Below are positions 38,297 to 47,729 of a stretch of DNA of 64,000 nucleotides, piece by piece. Below the pieces are notes generated by a model that was given only the letters and a program-made list of their open reading frames with translations, had not been told where the DNA came from and did no database searches. The position numbers were made by a program, and so were the translations under genes. Numbering within the stretch: the first letter of the stretch is position 1; every line of letters starts with the position of its first letter. Source of the DNA: Erythroxylum novogranatense (taxonomy: Eukaryota; Streptophyta; Magnoliopsida; Malpighiales; Erythroxylaceae); NCBI GenBank assembly GCA_029891385.1, contig CM057228.1:36893023-36957022 (forward strand), given 5' to 3'.

Positions 38297-38825
38297 TGAT
38301 CAGGTTGTTGATTTGTGTAAGTTTTAATTAATTAACCTTGATAATCTGCAAGTGCACGGTTCATTTGTATAGTTCCTAAGGTGTCGATCCCATGAGGAGG
38401 GTTAATCTAATCCTAAAATCTAAGACCAAAACAAATAACAGAAATTTATAATGTAACAAACTAAAACAAGAATTCAATTCACTCAAGCAAATCAATTCAA
38501 GAATTAGTCACAAAATATTAATAATTCAGCAATTGCAACACACACTCAAGAATCGACCTATATGAATTAACAATTGAGAGAGAGGGAATTTTACCTATCT
38601 TTAACGCTAACTTAATCGATTATGAATTACTAGATTATTAGTTCTAGACTGTCCTAGGGTTGATTACTCTCTCTCAAATTATAACTATTAACCCTAAATT
38701 ATAAACTCTAATCAGATTATGGAAGTTGCAATTTCTCAATTAACAACCGATTTAAAATCCTAATTAGATCTGTAGTTTTCTAAAAAACTATCGAAACCCT
38801 ATGCAAGATATCTCTTCGCACAATT

Positions 38826-39961
38826 TGTAAGCCATCTAGAAGGGGGGGTTGAATAGATCTTTAAATCTTTTCGTAATTTTCTAAAATAAAATCAAAAGTT
38901 AATTCACACAATAGTAATTTAAACAAATTTAAATACAAAGAGTAGGGAAGAAGATCAAACACTGTTTTTATAGAGGTTCAGTGTTAAGACCTACGTCCTC
39001 TACCTAAGCTCCCACTTAGGATTTTGCAAACCACTTTATTACACACTTTGTAGTTCAGTGTGAACTCTTACAATCCCGCTTGATTTCCGGCTCAAGCTAC
39101 CTTTACACTTGATTTGTCTTCCGCACAAATCTTACCAATACCGCTTGATTTCCTAAAGCAACCTTCTGATGATTTGTCTTCCAAGACAAATCCTACCAAC
39201 AATACTTGATTTTCGACTGAGCTACCTCACACGTGACCTCTCACTAGTCACTCAATTTGTAAAAGAAATAGGATAAAGATCTAAGAACAAGTGCTCAATA
39301 CAAATGTAAACAAAGTAAGAATAATGATGAGCAATTTGGAGCAAGATAAGAGTATTTTGGCTTGTAGAACTTGTGTCCCTTCTTCATCAATCATCCACCC
39401 TTTATATAAGAAGAAATATAGCTGTTGGGACTTATTCTAGCCGTTGCTAGATTGAAATGACCGTTCATAATAATCTCCCTTCCATTTTGGCTAATTGGAC
39501 CGTTGGAATTAATGTCTTGTACCCATAAGTCGACTTGTCGAGTTGTATAAATCGACTTGTGACAACATTTTACGAAACTTGCATCTCCGCTCTTCTATAA
39601 GTCGACTTGTGATGTGTAAGTCGACTTGTGGTCCACGATAAGTCGACTTGTATGCTGTTAGTGGACTTGTGTTGATATATCTTCATATATTAGTTGACAT
39701 ATGATGTTCTAGTGGACTTATGTAAGCTTCAACGGTAATATCCACTCAAATATTCTATAATCTTCATTATTTAAGCCTCTTTCACTTATAGAAACTTCCA
39801 TCTTGATTCTTCAATGATTAAACACTTGCCCATCTTGATTTGTACAATTCTTTCATTGAATATCAATCCCAAAATACTGAAACAATTTCGAACCAATTCA
39901 TACATTTTATTATTATCAAAACATAAGTGGAATTAATTTGTCAACCACCATTGGTCCAACA
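38826..39961 (-). repeat. C2 3' LTR
   Basis: It pairs with 42365-43552. It carries a palindrome island with AAGTCGACTT at about 39528-39690. TTTATATAAGAAG near 39412 may hold the TATA region. Confidence 0.9.
39528..39690. repeat. C2 3' LTR palindrome island: AAGTCGACTT units
   Basis: About five copies of (A/T)AAGTCGACTTGTG occur, some mutated to AAATCGACTT or AGTGGACTT. The same dyad also occurs outside the LTR near 40540-40575. Confidence 0.85.
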
Positions 39962-40360
39962 ATCTCCCCTTTTGATAATGACAAAATACTTAGAAATTGT
40001 TTAAGAAATGAAAACAAAGAAACATTGATCAAGGTTTTATACCTTGTCATTTTGGTTAGAAGTCTCCCCTCGATCATATAAATCATTGAATTTTAATAAC
40101 CTTGAAAATCAATTAAAATTTTAACAAACTCCCCTTAATCAAGTAACTAAAGAAAATCCAATTTCTCATTTTCTCCCCTTTTTGTCATAATCAAAACAAC
40201 TAATACAAACCAACAAAAGATGAAATATCGCAATCACATTAAATAGAAAACAAGTCATCAAACACAAATAGTCTCAAATCAAACACACTCCCCTCAATCA
40301 AATGACGGTGACTAAAAGATACCAATTATCAATTTCCAATATTACTCCCCTTTTTGTCAT
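39962..40360 (-). other. C2 multiple PPT-like tracts
   Basis: Purine runs on the - strand occur directly before the 3' LTR (AAAAGGGGAGAT) and again at about 40064, 40130, 40172, 40288 and 40344. Several share the extended context GTCATAATCAAAA or GATTATGACAAAAAGGGGAG. As I recall, multiple PPTs are a Sirevirus trait. Only the LTR-adjacent one need be used for plus-strand priming. Confidence 0.65.
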
Positions 40361-40700
40361 AATTAAAACCAATATGAAAATAAAAATAGTCGCAAATGCA
40401 GTCCATAAACAAACAAAACAGCAAACACAAATAAAGGCAATTGTCATAACATAACAATAGTCATTACGGAGAGTGAAAAGAAGAATAGGTTTTAAAGAAT
40501 CCATGTAGACATATATGGACTTGTTACAGACATTTCACCAATTAGTCGACTTAGACATCTATAAGTCGACTAGAATATACCAAGATACTCAATTCAATCA
40601 CATTTCAGCCTAAGTGTAAATGATGATGGAATCTTTGTTGTTGTCTCCACTTATATGCCTTGAATATCTACTATCAATGTACCATGTGCTTGGTTGATTT

Positions 40701-42345
40701 TCATTCCTTGCTTGTACCTACAACTGAAACATCCTTTCTTCTCATTGGTACCCAAGCCATCTTGGGTCCATTTTGGTTAGTCATATAAACCACATTAGAA
40801 GGTGTTGTACCTTTTACCAGCCAGATTTTCTTAACCTTAATACATCTCCTAATACTTTTACATGCAATTCCTATATGACCATCTTTCAAGCATCTAGCAC
40901 ATTGAGCAATTTTTCCATCCTTGGTAAATTTGGAAATTAAAGAACAATCTCTATTATAAGGATCATATCCCAAACCATGTTTAGAAATAGAATATCTTTG
41001 TAAAGACAACATCTCTTCAAACTTTGCATTTTCACCAGCAAATTTTCCAACCACATAAGAAAATTCCTTTCTAAGTCTATCAAGCTCACAAGTAAGACTT
41101 TCTTTTTCAGCAAGACATGCAGAATGATCTTCCTTAGGACAATCTAAATCATCAATCGTCTCATGTAAAGCATTATTTTCAGCAACTAGTTCTCTTATTT
41201 TCTTTCTCAATTTTTTATTGATCTCAATAGCTTCTTCAAAATTAATTTGCAAAGCGTTAAAAGAATCTATAAGATCTTGATCAATGAAATGTACCTCATC
41301 TTCATCATCACTTGTTAAGAAGCTATTTGCCATAAGTGCTAGGTTGTTTTCATCATTGCTTTGAAATGCTTCCTCATCATCACTCCACGTGGCTATAAGG
41401 CTAGCTTTCTTTTTCCCTTTGTCATTTTTCTGGAGATTTGAATTTGAGGATGAGCTTTTCTTTTCGTCATAACCCTTGGATCTTCTTTCCATGGAAAATT
41501 TCTTCCTTTCTCCATTTCTTCCACCATTTAATTCCTTCCTCCGATTTTTGAGAAGTCCCTTGAATTTTCTCAAATTTCTGGCGTACATTGCCATTTCTTC
41601 ATCATCCTCTTCTTCATCTATTTCTTCATCACTTTCATCAAGAGAAGAAGTATTAGCTTTTAAAGCAATTGACTTTTGTGACTTACCTCTACCTCCTCTG
41701 GATTTGAGAATGATCTCATAGTTGATAAGTGATCCCACCAAGGCGTTGAATTCCAGATGATTGAGATCTTTGGATTCCATAATTGCTATGACTTGTGAGT
41801 CCCATTCTTTCGATAGTGAGCGAAGAATCTTCTTCACCTTCTCGCTATCTGTCATGTGCTTTCCAAAGTTGCCTAATTCATTTATGATTTCTGCAAAACG
41901 ATCAAGCATAATGGAAATAGACTCACCTTCCTTCATGACAAACATTTCATAGTCATGAAGCAGCATGTTGATTTTAGTCTCCAGGACTTGATTTGTCCCT
42001 TCATGAGTAACTCAAGTCTCTCCACATTTCCTTGGCGTTGGTGCAAGAATTTACCCGATTTCTTTCCTCAATCGTTAATGCACAATATATCGACTTCATA
42101 GCTTTGGCGTTGATGTACGCTTGCCTCCAATCGTTATCATCATACTCCAATTCTCGTTTCAACTCACCATTTTCTTTCGGAGGGCTTGAAGTCCAAGATA
42201 ATGATCTTCGAAGATTCAACTCCTCGCTAATGATGTGGTACTTCATAAGATTTTTCCAAGAAGAATAATTAGTACCATTAAATAAAGGAGGGCGATTATT
42301 AGTATTACCTTCTTCCGCTAAGTTATTGTATTCCATCCCCGGATA
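40701..42345 (-). pseudogene. C2 gag (Sirevirus-like, CCHC knuckle), one frameshift
   Basis: The N-terminal part ends at 42001 and contains RPPLFNGTNYSSWKNLMKYH, the copia gag opening, with WRQAYINAKAMKSIYCAL. A one-base shift near 42010 moves the frame to the 421-codon part 41966-40701, which starts MLLHDYEMFVMKEGESIS (UBN2). It continues with an acidic/lysine-rich stretch, a coiled-coil-like segment (INKKLRKKIRELVAENNALHETI) and a CCHC zinc knuckle CARCLKDGHIGIAC near 40870-40920. The long C-terminal tail with GPKMAWVP resembles Sirevirus gag. It presumably formed particles for elements supplying the enzymes. The frameshift could be a sequencing error, since the rest is open. Confidence 0.85.
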
Positions 42346-42349
42346 CTTC

Positions 42350-42364
42350 TGCTTTGATACCAAT
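42350..42364 (-). other. C2 primer-binding site (tRNA-Met type)
   Basis: The - strand reads ATTGGTATCAAAGCAG directly after the 5' LTR end CTTACA. Confidence 0.85.
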
Positions 42365-43552
42365 TGTAAGCGATCTAGAAGGGGGATTGAATAGATCTTT
42401 AAATCTTTTCGTAATTTTCTACAATAAAATCAGAAGTTAATTCACACAATAGTAATTTAAACAAATTTAAATACAAAGAGTAGGAAGAAGATCAAACCTT
42501 TGTTTTTATAGAGGTTCGATCTTAAGACCTCGTCCTCTACCTAAGCTCCCACTTAGGATTTTGCAAACCACTTTATTACACACTTTGTAGTTCAGTGTGA
42601 ACTCTTACAATCTCGCTTGATTTCAGGCTCAAGCTACCTTTACACTTGATTTGTCTTCTGGCACAAATCTTACTAATACCGCTTGATTTCTGGCTCAAGC
42701 AACCTTTACAGATGATTTATCTTCCGGCACAAATCCTACCAACAATACTTGATTTCTGGCTCAAACTACCTCACACGTGACCTCTCACTAGTCACTCAAT
42801 TTGTAAAAGAAATAGGATAAAGATCTAAGAACAAGTGCTCAATACAAATGTAAACAAAGTAAGAATAATGATGAGCAATTTGGAGCAAGATAAGAGTATT
42901 TTGGCTTGTAGAACTTGTGTCCCTTCTTCATCAATCATCCACCCTTTATATAAGAAGAAATATAGTTGTTGGGACTTGTTCTAGCCGTTGCTAGATTGAA
43001 ATGACCGTTCCTTAATAATCTCCCTTCTATTTTTGGCTAATTGGACCGTTGGAATTAATATGCTGTACCCATAAGTCGACTTGTCGAGTTGTATAAGTCG
43101 ACTTGTGACCATAAGTCGACTTGTCGAGTTGTATAAGTCGACTTGTGACAACATTTTACGTAAAATTGCATCTTCGCTCTTCTATAAGTCGACTTGTGAT
43201 GTGTAAGTCGACTTGTGGTCCACGATAAGTCGACTTGTATGCTGTTAGTCGACTTGTGTTGATATATCTTCATATATTAGTTGACATATGATGTTCTAGT
43301 CGACTTATGTAAGCTTCAACGGTAATATCCACTCAAATCTTCTATAATCTTCATTATTTAAGCCTCTTTCATTTATAGGAAACTTCCATCTTGATTCTTC
43401 AATGATTAAACACTTGCCCATCTTGATTTGTACAATTCTTTCATTGAATATCAATCCCAAAATACCTGAAACAATTTCTGAACCAATTCTATACATTTTA
43501 TTATTATCAAAACATAAGTGGAATTAATTTGTCAACCACCATTGGTCCAATA
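42365..43552 (-). repeat. C2 5' LTR
   Basis: Nearly identical to 38826-39961 but with an extra copy of about 43 bp in the palindrome island (CATAAGTCGACTTGTCGAGT segment, 43070-43150). The outer end reads CCAATA where CCAACA is expected, then runs straight into G1. Confidence 0.9.
43070..43310. repeat. C2 5' LTR palindrome island: AAGTCGACTT units
   Basis: About nine copies of the AGTCGACTT dyad occur, more than in the partner LTR because of a local tandem duplication. Confidence 0.88.
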
Positions 43553-45407
43553 GAGGAGGGCTATACCGTGTATAGTGATGCTTCGAGGAAGGGTCTTGAT
43601 TGTGTATTGATGCAGGGAGACAGAGTGATAGCTAATGCTTCAAGGCAATTGAAGCCATATGAGTTGAATTATCCGACGCATGATTTGGAGTTGGCTGTCG
43701 TGATCTTTGCCTTGAAAATTTGGAGGCATTATCTGTATGGAGTTCAGACAAGGATCTTTACCGATCATAAGAGTCTCAAGTACTTGCTGAGCCAGAAGGA
43801 ACTGAATTTGAGACAGAGAAGGTGAATTGAGTTGCTTAAAGACTATGACTTGTTGATTGAGTATCATCCGGGTAAGGCCAATGTAGTGGCGGATGCTTTG
43901 AGTAGGAAGTCTTCAATTGCTCATGTTCGGACAGTCTATCTTCCTTTATTGGAAGAGATGGCCAAGCTTATGATAAGATTGAAACAGGAGGAGCCAGATT
44001 GCCTTTTAGCTAACTTCCGAGTGAGACCGATACTCAGGGAGAAGGTTAGGGAATTGCTGGCTCAAGATGCAGATTTGAGGAAATTCAGAATGGTAAGATT
44101 TCTGAGGTAGTAGTGAGGGATGATGGACTTATGACAGTGGGGAGCAGGCTGTGTATCCCAGATATGCAGGAGGTTAAGGGTGAGATTTTGGATGAGGCAC
44201 ACAATGCGCCTTATGCTATGCATCCAGGTAGCACCAGGATGTACAGGGATTTGAGAGAGCATTTTTGGTGGAAGGGCATGAAGAGGGATGTAGCAGAGTA
44301 TGTAAGTAAGTGTCTCGTGAGTCAGTAAGTCAAGGCTGAACACCAGGCACCTTCAGGCAAGCTTAGGCCATTGTCCATCCCAGAATGGAAGTGGCAAAGG
44401 GTGACCATGAATTTTCTGATGGGTTTGCCCAATACTAGTAGGAAGCATGATGCCATATGGGTTATTGTGGATCGGTTGACGAAGTCAGCTCACTTTCTAG
44501 TAATTAAACAGACTTATTCTTTGCATGAGATAGCAAAGAAGTATATTGATGAGATAATGAGATTGCATAGGATTCCGGATTCCATAGTTTCTGACAGAGA
44601 CCCTCGGTTTACTTCGAAGTTTTGGGGAAGTTTGCAGGAAGCTTTAGGGACTAAGCTGAATTTTAGTATGGCTTTTCACCCTCAGACGGATGGTTAATCT
44701 GAGAGGACCATTCGGACGCTTGAGGGAATGCTTAGGGCATGTGTAATGGATTTCAAAGGAGTTTGAGATGAGCATTTGCCATTGGTCGAATTTGCTTATA
44801 ATAATTCGTATCATTCGAGCATTTAGATGGCTCCATATGAGGCATTGTATGGGAGAAGATGTAGAACTCCGATTTGTTGGGATGAAGAAGGAGAGAGGAA
44901 ACTGGTAGGACCAGAATTGATTCAGACGACAGTTGATAAAGTCAATCTGGTTAAGCAGTGGCTTAAGGCAGCACAGGATAGGATGAAAAGCTACATTGAT
45001 GCGCACCGTAAGGAGATGGAGTTCGAAGTCGATGAAAAGTATTCCTTAAGACGTCTCCTTGGAAATGAGTAATGAGATTTGGCAAGAAGGGCAAGTTGAG
45101 TCCGAAGTATGTGGGTCCTTATGAAATTCTTGAGAGGGTTGGACCACTCGTCTATAGGTTGGCGTTACCTTCGGAATTGTCGCAGATCCATGATGTCTTC
45201 CATGTTTCCATGCTGAGGAGGTATAGATCGGATCCTTCTCATATCATTCAGACTAGTGAGGTTCAGTTGAGAGATGATCTGAGTTATGAGGAGATTCCAG
45301 TAGAGATTTTGGATACCAAGGAAAAGGTCCTCAGGAACAAGATGGTTCACTTAGTCAAAATCCTGTGGAGGAATCATTCGGTGGAGGAGGCCACTTGGGA
45401 GCCATGA
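43551..45407 (+). pseudogene. G1 RNase H, integrase and chromodomain, broken
   Basis: 43551-43910 is RNase [51 protein letters not shown] and YHPGKANVVADALSR. Integrase follows with the H-H-C-C zinc finger (HNAPYAMHPG..CLVS, final Cys region ending in a stop near 44329), FLMGLP, DRLTKSAHFL, VSDRDPRFTSKFW (catalytic Asp) and FHPQTDG then a stop at 44698. It continues with EFAYNNSYHSSI, APYEALYGRRCRTP and, at 45072-45407, GPYEILERVGPLVYRLALP..DVFHVSMLRRY, and ends in a chromodomain-like EILDTKEKVLRNKMVHLVKI. The order identifies a chromovirus (Tekay/Del-like). At least five stops make it a pseudogene. Confidence 0.9.
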
Positions 45408-45461
45408 AGGAGAAGTATCCGCACCTCTTCGATGACTCAGGTAATAATTTCGAGGAGAATT

Positions 45462-45482
45462 TTTTTTTTTAGGGGGGAGAAA
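45462..45482 (+). other. G1 polypurine tract
   Basis: A T-run is followed by AGGGGGGAGAAA immediately before the 3' LTR start TGTTGGGCC. Confidence 0.88.
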
Positions 45483-47729
45483 TGTTGGGCCCCAAAATTT
45501 TTTTATTGATGTTATTAAGCATGAATTGTGTTAATTGTGTGATTTATGGCTTAGTTGGATTAAATTGGAAGTATTAGTGGAAAATTTAGATTAAGTGAGT
45601 ATAATGTGGTATAAGTGGGAATTAAAGGGTAATAATGTTTGAGGGCATTTTGGGAAGAAAACTTAGGTTGGAGAGGTTAAGGCTTTGCATAGAGGGGTAT
45701 TATGGTCCTTGTACTTCTAGTGAGTCTTAAGTGATAGAATTAGAAAGAAAGAGGAAAGAGTAAGAAGAGAGGAAGGAGAGTGTCGTAGAAGCTTGGGAAG
45801 AAGAAGGGAAATAGAGTTCTTGCATTTCTAGAGGATTTCGACAGATTAGAGCAATTCCTGGTAAGTCTAAGTGCATTTCGTTTTGTTTCGATTAGATTAA
45901 ACCTTAGTGTAGCTTGGTATGATGTTGGAATCAGTTGTTTAGAGGTTTTCGAAAAAATAGGTAAGATTTTCTTGGGTTGATGATCTTGTAGTGTTGATGA
46001 CTGATTTTAAGGTTTAAATGAGTTAGGAATGAAAAATAAGACATGAATTAAGGTTTATATGTATTGCATTTGCAAAAGGGAAGGATTGAAGTAGGGAAAA
46101 TGCTAGAAAAATAGGGTTCGGAGACGTTCTCCAGACCCGCACGTCGCGGCGTGCTTAAGGTGTGCACATCGCGACGTGCTCATGAGCACGCCTCGACGTG
46201 CGAGAAATTTGTGTGTCACGGCGAGCACGGGCCATTCGTCAAGGTGAGCACGGGCCGTTCGTCGCGACGAGCGTGGCCTTCGCCGCAGTAAGCCCCCAGT
46301 TTCCAACATAGATGTATTTTGGTATTTTGGGCATAGTTTCGGCTGTAGATGTCCAAATGAGGTGATTTTGGGTTCGTTGTGAACTAGAGTCATAGGGCTA
46401 CAAGTTTTATGAAGGGAGGAAGTTTGGAATTAGCCTTTAAAGATCCAAAATTTTGGATAGGAGTCGAGTATAGATTTGTAGTATTAGTACTTTTGATTTT
46501 TCGAAGCTTATTGAATATTTCCTTTGAATATTGTTTGAATGGGAGCTTGGTTTGTTATAGGAAACCAAGCTGACCTGATTCAATAGCAAGAGAAAGGACA
46601 ACAGTGAGTTGGATTCTCAAGCGATATTAGGTGGGTAATATATTTATGGTTGTTGTGTGTATGGGCAAAATGCTTTGCTTGCTTGTATGTATGTGTGGTT
46701 TGAATTATTAACAATGAATTGTGATTGTGATTATGTACTGCTTGAAAAACATTATGGCATTTCTGTATGAATGAAAAGATGAAGAAGCATGATGATCATG
46801 AATAGTATGAAAGCTTTTGATACAATCAATTGAGCATGAAACAATGATTATGTGCTTTGTTTGGGTGAGAGAGGAACGTATCGTTAGTCACGTGCAAGTC
46901 GACGTATAGCCTTCTCTCGGCCACCCCCTTGAGGCCACGAGATCCTGAGAAATCGGACTCGTATAGTTCAAGGTATAAACTTTGGTTTATCCGTATCGTT
47001 CTACGGAACTCTCGAGCCATTTGTTGTGCATCTCATCATTGATCTGTTAGGAAGAATGCATCATTAATTGTTATGTGCGATGCAGAGATAACATGGAATA
47101 TTTTTGTGATGATATTTTGATGGCTATGAGTTTGTAAATAAATTGTTAAATGATGTCTTGCCATATGATTGTGTATATATATGTATATGTTTGATTGTGT
47201 GGCTCGTTGCCAATGGCTATAAATGTATAAGCCACTGAGCTTCGCAGCTCACCCTATTATCTCCCACTCCTCAGGTGTAGAACGAGAAGATTGTGATCCC
47301 TGCAAGGCATCGGAAACTCCAAGATATTTAGAAGCTTGTACTAAGTTAGTTCTTGTGGTTAGCTTCTAAGCATATCATCATTGAGCACTCTCATGTATTT
47401 TGGATTTAAGATTTGTTATGTATTGTGCTATATTGAGGATGCTTGTTCAATTTCTTTGGATTGTTATGACAAGAAGTTCCCTTGTTTATAGGTGTGTTTG
47501 AATCATAGTTAAAATGATTGTGTATGTATGAGAATGTATATGTGTTGTATGATTTCGCATAGATGTTGGGGACGGGTCCAAAAGTTGGGACGCTCGCCGC
47601 GGCGAGGCCTCCTCTTTGCCGCTGCTGTTTTTTGATATTTCGCACACTTTCGATTCTTCCTTAGCGAGCCCCTACCGGGCGCCCCCGAGGGGCCGCCTCG
47701 GGATAGGGAATCGGGACCCGGGCCCAACA
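45483..47729 (+). repeat. G1 3' LTR
   Basis: 2247 bp, TGTTGGGCCCCAAAA..GGACCCGGGCCCAACA, following the PPT. It shares two blocks with the X LTRs: TATAGCCTTCTCTCGGCC at about 46908-46930 and GAGCTTCGCAGCTCACCC at about 47237-47256. A GC-rich palindrome island is at 46125-46290, with another GC-rich dyad region at 47575-47729. Confidence 0.88.
46125..46290. repeat. G1 LTR palindrome island: CGTCGCGACG/GCACG dyads
   Basis: Repeated GCACGTCGCGGCGTGC-like units with CACATCGCGACGTGC, GCACGCCTCGACGTGC and CGTCGCGACGAGC variants, in an otherwise AT-rich LTR. Confidence 0.85.

Larger units (their letters stand above)
26068..38825 (-). mobile_element. Athila-type Ty3/gypsy retrotransposon A1
   Basis: The left (3') LTR spans 26068-32114 including the nested X2; without X2 it is about 1.53 kb. 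The right (5') LTR starts at 38297 and is cut at 38825 by C2, with the rest missing. On the - strand LTRs start TGATAAGTCTG and end at TGATCA/CGATCA. The PBS region TTGGCATCATTGTCGGGGA resembles the Athila/Tat TGGCGCCGTTGCCGGGGA. Domain order is gag, protease, RT, RNase H, integrase. The left 5-bp flank is GTTCT (26063-26067); no partner survives. All ORFs contain stops. About 1.3 kb between integrase and 3' LTR has no readable env-like ORF. Confidence 0.88.
38826..43552 (-). mobile_element. Gag-only Sirevirus-like LTR element C2 (TR-GAG type)
   Basis: The LTRs are 38826-39961 (1136 bp, 3') and 42365-43552 (1188 bp, 5', last bases altered). On the - strand they start TGTTGGACCAATGG and end CTTACA. 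A PBS (TGGTATCAAAGC) follows the 5' LTR, and purine tracts precede the 3' LTR. The 2.4-kb interior encodes gag only: no protease, integrase, RT or RNase H is present, and the 740 bp after gag is non-coding. LTR similarity is high, so the insertion is young relative to its neighbours. The left flank is CAATT (38821-38825) inside the A1 LTR; the right flank is not CAATT but G1 sequence, so the right end has been rearranged. It would need enzymes from an autonomous relative. Confidence 0.85.
43551..47729 (+). mobile_element. 5'-truncated chromovirus G1 (Ty3/gypsy)
   Basis: Only the 3' half is present: RNase H, integrase, chromodomain, PPT and 3' LTR on the + strand. The 5' LTR, gag, protease and RT are missing. 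The left edge abuts the C2 LTR at 43550-43552 with no LTR or target duplication. The right edge is a clean LTR end (..GGGCCCAACA) at 47729 inside X3, so the right flank (GAAAA) may be half of a lost target duplication. Stops interrupt the coding region. Confidence 0.87.

Noticed and set aside
41476..41952. Serine-rich ORFs on the + strand
   Set aside because: They are antisense shadows of the acidic/lysine-rich C2 gag.
47560..47729. GC-rich segment resembling rRNA-like sequence
   Set aside because: It is the terminal part of the G1 LTR with CCGCGG and GGGACCCGGGCCC dyads. No rRNA helix core is present.
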